A stretch of DNA of 8,241 bases, taken from the NCBI GenBank assembly GCA_030612385.1, contig JAUWNZ010000047.1, positions 1 to 8,241 of the forward strand, read 5' to 3'. Each line of letters starts with the position of its first letter. The first letter of the stretch is position 1. Shown here in pieces: positions 5,704 to 8,241 of this stretch. The stretch comes from Pseudomonadota bacterium. GTDB taxonomy: Bacteria > Desulfobacterota > Syntrophia > Syntrophales > JADFWA01. The position numbers were made by a program, and so were the translations under genes. The notes beneath the pieces are model-generated. The model did no database searches. It saw only the letters and a list, made by a program, of their open reading frames with translations, and was not told where the DNA came from.

Positions 5704-7188
5704 TCAGTCTTTGACCTTCGACCTCATGTGTGGGAAGAGGATGACATCTCTGATGGAGGGCGAATTAGTAAAGAGCATTACGAGTCTGTCTATTCCGATC
5801 CCTTCTCCCGCGGTTGGAGGCATTCCGTATTCCAGCGCCTGGATGTAATCCTCATCCATCTCATGGGCCTCGTCATCTCCTGCCTTTCTTGCCTCGATCT
5901 GCATCATAAACCGCTCCCTCTGATCCACGGGATCGTTCAACTCCGAAAAGGCATTGGCAATCTCTCTGCCGCATATATAAAGCTCAAACCGGTCGACAAA
6001 CCCCGGATTGCCGGCGCTTTTTCTTGATAGTGGCGAGACCTCTATGGGATAATCAGTAATAAAGGTCGGCTCAATCAGATTTTTCTCCACCATTCCGTCG
6101 AATATCGACATGATCACCTTCCCCAATGGCTCGCCATCCTTGATCGGTAGTCCCAGGCTCTTTGCATACTCTACAGCCTTTCCAGCGTCTTCAAGGATAT
6201 CAGGAGCGATGCCGCAGTGCTTTATGATAGACTCCTCAACAGTCACCCGCTGCCATGGAGGTGTCAGATCTATCTCCATGCCCTGGTAGTTGATCGTATA
6301 TGTGCCAAAAAGTTCCTTTGAAATATCAATTATCAGCTCCTCCGTCATATCCATAAGATCTTCATAGGTCGCGTAGGTCTGATAAAATTCCATCATGGTG
6401 AATTCCGGATTGTGAAATGTGGAAACCCCTTCATTTCTGAAGCTTCTGTTTATCTCATATACCCTCTCCAATCCGCCAACAATGAGGCGTTTCAGATAAA
6501 GTTCAGGCGCTATCCTCAGATAGAAATCCATCCCGAGGGCATTGTGATACGTCTTAAAGGGTCGCGCGATAGCGCCGCCTGCCATGGGATGCATCATGGG
6601 CGTTTCCACCTCTAAAAAATCTCTCTCATTCATAAAATTCCGGATTAGTTGAATGATCCTGCTTCTGTTATAAAATACCTCCCTCACCTCAGGATTAACA
6701 ATCAGGTCGAGGTGTCGCTGCCGGTACCTTTTTTCGACGTCGGTGAGACCATGCCACTTCTCCGGCAGAGGCCTTACCGCCTTTGATAAAAGCCTGATCT
6801 TTACCGCTTCAACTGTCAGTTCTCCGGTCTTTGTCTTAAAAACCCTCCCTGTAAGAGAGATGATATCGCCCACATCGAGCCTTTCAAAAACGGAAAAGGC
6901 CTTTTCCCCTATCGTGTTCTTTTTTACATACGCCTGGATTTTCCCCTCACTGTCCTGAATATTAATAAATGCCGCCTTGCCAAAATTTCTTACCGCCATA
7001 AGCCGGCCGGCCAGGGTAAATTCCTCGTCTATTCGTGCAAGATCATCACTGTCCATATTATCAAAGCGGGCCAGCACCGACCTGGTCGTGGCGGTTACAA
7101 TGACATCGTTTGGATAGAGATCGATGCCGTCAGCCTTGAGCGATTCTATCTTTTCTTTCCTTTTCGTGAGGAGCTCATTTTCTTTCAT
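5704..7188 (-). CDS. lysS: Lysyl-tRNA synthetase, class II
   Basis: This cytoplasmic enzyme charges tRNA-Lys with lysine using ATP. Its 494 residues are close to the usual bacterial length. An N-terminal OB-fold anticodon-binding domain spans about 55-135 (FTLAGRLMAVRNFGKAAFI). The class II catalytic core follows: motif 1 at about 184-201 with the invariant Pro197 in FLEVETPMM; motif 2 at about 242-270 (YEINRSFRNEG, with Arg251, then HNPEFTMMEFY); motif 3 at about 461-485 (GEGIGIDRLVML, with Arg468). No key residue appears lost. The ATG at 7188 has only a weak upstream AAAGGGA some 13 nt away. lysS heads the envelope cluster in related genomes. Its role there is probably only shared transcription. 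Confidence 0.96.
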   Translation of the reverse strand: MKENELLTKRKEKIESLKADGIDLYPNDVIVTATTRSVLARFDNMDSDDLARIDEEFTLAGRLMAVRNFGKAAFINIQDSEGKIQAYVKKNTIGEKAFSVFERLDVGDIISLTGRVFKTKTGELTVEAVKIRLLSKAVRPLPEKWHGLTDVEKRYRQRHLDLIVNPEVREVFYNRSRIIQLIRNFMNERDFLEVETPMMHPMAGGAIARPFKTYHNALGMDFYLRIAPELYLKRLIVGGLERVYEINRSFRNEGVSTFHNPEFTMMEFYQTYATYEDLMDMTEELIIDISKELFGTYTINYQGMEIDLTPPWQRVTVEESIIKHCGIAPDILEDAGKAVEYAKSLGLPIKDGEPLGKVIMSIFDGMVEKNLIEPTFITDYPIEVSPLSRKSAGNPGFVDRFELYICGREIANAFSELNDPVDQRERFMMQIEARKAGDDEAHEMDEDYIQALEYGMPPTAGEGIGIDRLVMLFTNSPSIRDVILFPHMRSKVKD

Positions 7189-7225
7189 AGAAACGTCTGA
7201 TTCCCTTTATAATTAGTTTGAGGTA

Positions 7226-7252
7226 ACTATATTTTTCCCATGATTTAGTCAA
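7226..7252 (-). promoter_or_regulatory. Candidate sigma-70-like promoter for lysS and the downstream cluster
   Basis: On the minus strand TTGACT (7252-7247) lies 15 bp before TATAGT (7231-7226), about 37 bp upstream of the lysS ATG. Both boxes match the consensus at five of six positions, but the spacing is shorter than the ideal 17 bp. The position suits a promoter for lysS and possibly for the whole minus-strand cluster. Prediction by eye only. Confidence 0.4.
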
Positions 7253-7292
7253 GAAATATTGTAACTGGTACTTTCCCAAGTTATAGATTTGA

Positions 7293-7507
7293 GGAGGTGA
7301 GCGAGGGAAACTGAAGAGGAAGAGCCTTTTGGATCCGTTTACTGATAACATTGATTCATGGCTTGATGAAGATATTGAATATCAAGCCACCTGGATTTAC
7401 GATCGACTCTGCAACATGGGTTTTACCTGTCTGCGTGCGACGCACAGGCAGGCCGGAAGCTACGAGACAGTAAAGAGAAAGGTGCATCAGATCAAGGCCG
7501 AACGGCA
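7293..7507 (+). pseudogene. IS21-family transposase IstA, internal fragment
   Basis: An open frame from 7293 (after TGA at 7290-7292) encodes about 70 residues resembling the segment of IstA that follows the N-terminal helix-turn-helix: KRKSLLDPFTDNIDSWL, then ATWIYDRLCNMGFT and GSYETVKRKV. The helix-turn-helix before it and the DDE integrase core behind it are missing, so it cannot transpose. TTG at 7329 could be read as a start, but nothing suggests use. Between GFT and GSYETVKR, which normally adjoin, sit nine extra codons from a palindromic insert. At about 7500-7510 the similarity switches, out of frame, to IstB, consistent with an internal deletion of roughly 1 kb. The family call is from remembered consensus, without a search. 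Confidence 0.7.
7426..7452. repeat. Palindromic element inserted in frame in the istA remnant
   Basis: CCTGTCTG (7426-7433) pairs with CAGGCAGG (7445-7452) with one G-T wobble, and the inner bases 7434-7444 can extend the stem with a small bulge. Relative to the IstA pattern GFT-GSYETVKR, the extra DNA is exactly 27 bp (7428-7454), nine codons without a stop. Ten- and twelve-base blocks of it recur at 164-187. This indicates a small dispersed element and not random drift. Confidence 0.6.
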
Positions 7508-7870
7508 GAGGAACAGGGCAAGAGCTACCTTTCATTCCTCGATGAACTTCTGGAAGAAGAGGTTGCCTGCAAGGAGCAGCGTCGCATAGAGACAGTGCTG
7601 AAGATATCGGGACTCCCCTTTATCAAGGGCATTGACGAGTTCGATTTTACCTTTCAGCCCAAACTGGATCGACAGAAGGTGATGTCACTTTTAGATCCGA
7701 CCTTTATCAGGCAGAAAGGCAATGTGATTTTCTTGGATCCTCCCGGTGTGGGCAAGACTCATCTAACCGTATCCCTCGCATTAAAGGCCTGTCGGGTCGG
7801 CATGAGTATCTATTTTACCACCATGGAGGATCTGATCGGAAAGCTGAAAAAAGACCATGAGGCCGGTCGC
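7508..7870 (+). pseudogene. IS21-family helper ATPase IstB, truncated at both ends
   Basis: IstB is the AAA+ ATPase that assists IS21 transposition. Similarity begins near 7508 (EEQGKSYLSFLDELLEEEV), upstream of the GTG at 7595, and continues through SGLPFIKGIDEFDFTFQP to DLIGKLKKDHEAGR at 7870. The frame then runs through unrelated sequence to TAA at 7964-7966. The first few dozen residues and the whole second half, including Walker B and sensor motifs, are missing. The Walker A motif reads DPPGVGKTH where the family has GPPGVGKTH, so the first glycine is replaced by Asp. It lies in a different frame from the istA fragment. It is a dead remnant next to lysS on the opposite strand. Confidence 0.75.
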
Positions 7871-7899
7871 AGGGGCAGGCGGGTATGCTATCATCTCCA

Positions 7900-7923
7900 G
7901 TGGGGTATAAAACCCCACCCTAC
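7900..7923 (-). repeat. REP-like hairpin with GTAG foot
   Basis: On the minus strand GTAG (7923-7920) and one G precede the stem GTGGGGT (7918-7912), loop TTTAT (7911-7907) and ACCCCAC (7906-7900), seven perfect pairs. The layout matches the hairpins at 47-72 and 221-250, with a different stem. It lies 30 bp after the point where IstB similarity stops. Confidence 0.55.
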
Positions 7924-8104
7924 AATGATACGTGAGAGTGGTTGTGGATCGAAACCAACATTTTAAAAATGTAATCCCTCCATTTATTAAACCGACACCC
8001 TTTCCCCTTGCCTGAAAATGATTTGCGCCGGACTGTGGCACCAAAAACAAAAACCCCTCTTTGATTGTAGAAATTAGCAGATAAGATCCTGGGTGTCGTC
8101 ACAG
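7924..8104. other. Intergenic region without a recognised gene
   Basis: No credible coding frame was found between the IS remnant and the cytochrome tail. Visible structure is limited to a 7-bp AT palindrome around 7965 (7958-7972) and an 8-bp inverted repeat, CGACACCC at 7993-8000 and GGGTGTCG at 8091-8098, enclosing about 90 bp. No terminator with a T-run is evident behind the cytochrome gene. Confidence 0.4.
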
Positions 8105-8241
8105 TTAATGCTCTTCCTTCTCGGCATATCCTGTAATCATGGCGATAAAATCTGCAAAGATGGTATGACCTGTAGTGGCCAGATAGATATGAGCGATAAA
8201 AAAAGCTGTAAATATGATAGCCATAATGTAATGAAAAACGG
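8105..8241 (-). CDS. C-terminal tail of a membrane cytochrome b-like subunit (5' end outside the window)
   Basis: Reading the minus strand from the window edge gives 44 residues ending in TAA at 8107-8105. A hydrophobic helix (IMAIIFTAFFIAHIYLATTG) is followed by HTIFADFIAMITGYAEKEEH. The HIYLATTGHT...MITGY pattern with a conserved-looking His resembles the last transmembrane helix and tail of di-heme cytochrome b subunits that anchor formate dehydrogenases, hydrogenases or related oxidoreductases to the inner membrane. The two His residues in HIYLATTGH could be heme ligands or structural. The partner enzyme cannot be told because only the tail is present. It runs in the same direction as lysS, but an IS remnant and about 900 bp separate them. 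Confidence 0.6.
   Translation of the reverse strand, partial: VFHYIMAIIFTAFFIAHIYLATTGHTIFADFIAMITGYAEKEEH

Noticed and set aside
5617..6027. Plus-strand open frame starting in the heptanucleotide array
   Set aside because: The N-terminus is only the translated repeat and the remainder is antisense to the 3' end of lysS.
7208..7213. Plus-strand TATAAT as a promoter for the IS remnant
   Set aside because: No acceptable -35 box lies 16-18 bp upstream (the site would fall in the lysS start), and the genes downstream are dead.
7189..7292. Riboswitch or T-box leader controlling lysS
   Set aside because: The putative promoter leaves only about 30 nt of leader, too short for a lysine riboswitch or T-box, and no such motifs are seen.
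7595..7966. Functional ATPase gene with a GTG start
   Set aside because: IstB similarity begins 87 bp before the GTG and stops at 7870, and the second half of the ATPase is missing, so this is a pseudogene fragment.
7781..8102. Minus-strand open frames over the istB end and the following spacer
   Set aside because: They are antisense to istB or run through REP-like sequence, with no ribosome-binding site or family resemblance.

Overview
The window reads as chromosome of a Gram-negative, two-membrane bacterium, most likely an uncultured member of the Desulfobacterota (the former Deltaproteobacteria). The main evidence is the minus-strand order lysS - lolC - lolD - bamA - skp, a gene order I associate with that group. 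The intergenic DNA is also rich in short palindromes and short tandem repeats. The exact taxon cannot be fixed from this sequence.

Layout, read in the direction of the minus-strand genes (right to left). At 8241-8105 is the C-terminal tail of a membrane cytochrome b-like protein whose start lies outside the window. The stretch 8104-7871 has no gene but holds one REP-type hairpin. At 7293-7870, on the plus strand, is a collapsed IS21-family remnant: an istA fragment joined out of frame to a 3'-truncated istB, with a 27-bp in-frame palindromic insert inside the istA part. From 7188 to 290 run lysS (lysyl-tRNA synthetase), lolC (lipoprotein-release permease), lolD (its ATPase), bamA (outer-membrane beta-barrel insertase with an extra N-terminal TolB-like domain) and skp/ompH (periplasmic chaperone). 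lolC, lolD and bamA overlap (8 and 14 nt), so they are probably translationally coupled. lysS-lolC (89 bp) and bamA-skp (190 bp) are separated by repeat-filled spacers. Positions 1-289 lie downstream of skp and carry several repeats but no gene.

Functionally the cluster is an outer-membrane biogenesis block. LolCD extracts lipoproteins from the inner membrane, Skp escorts unfolded outer-membrane proteins across the periplasm, and BamA folds them into the outer membrane. lysS is a housekeeping gene at its head.

The less ordinary content is in four places: (i) REP-like hairpins with a GTAG foot, two of them forming an inverted pair that looks like a REPIN; (ii) a seven-unit heptanucleotide array directly against the lolC start codon, which removes any Shine-Dalgarno sequence and gives the opposite strand a G-quadruplex motif; (iii) the palindrome inserted in frame in istA; (iv) the TolB-like domain in front of the BamA POTRA domains. 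I saw no CRISPR array, tRNA, rRNA or clear riboswitch.
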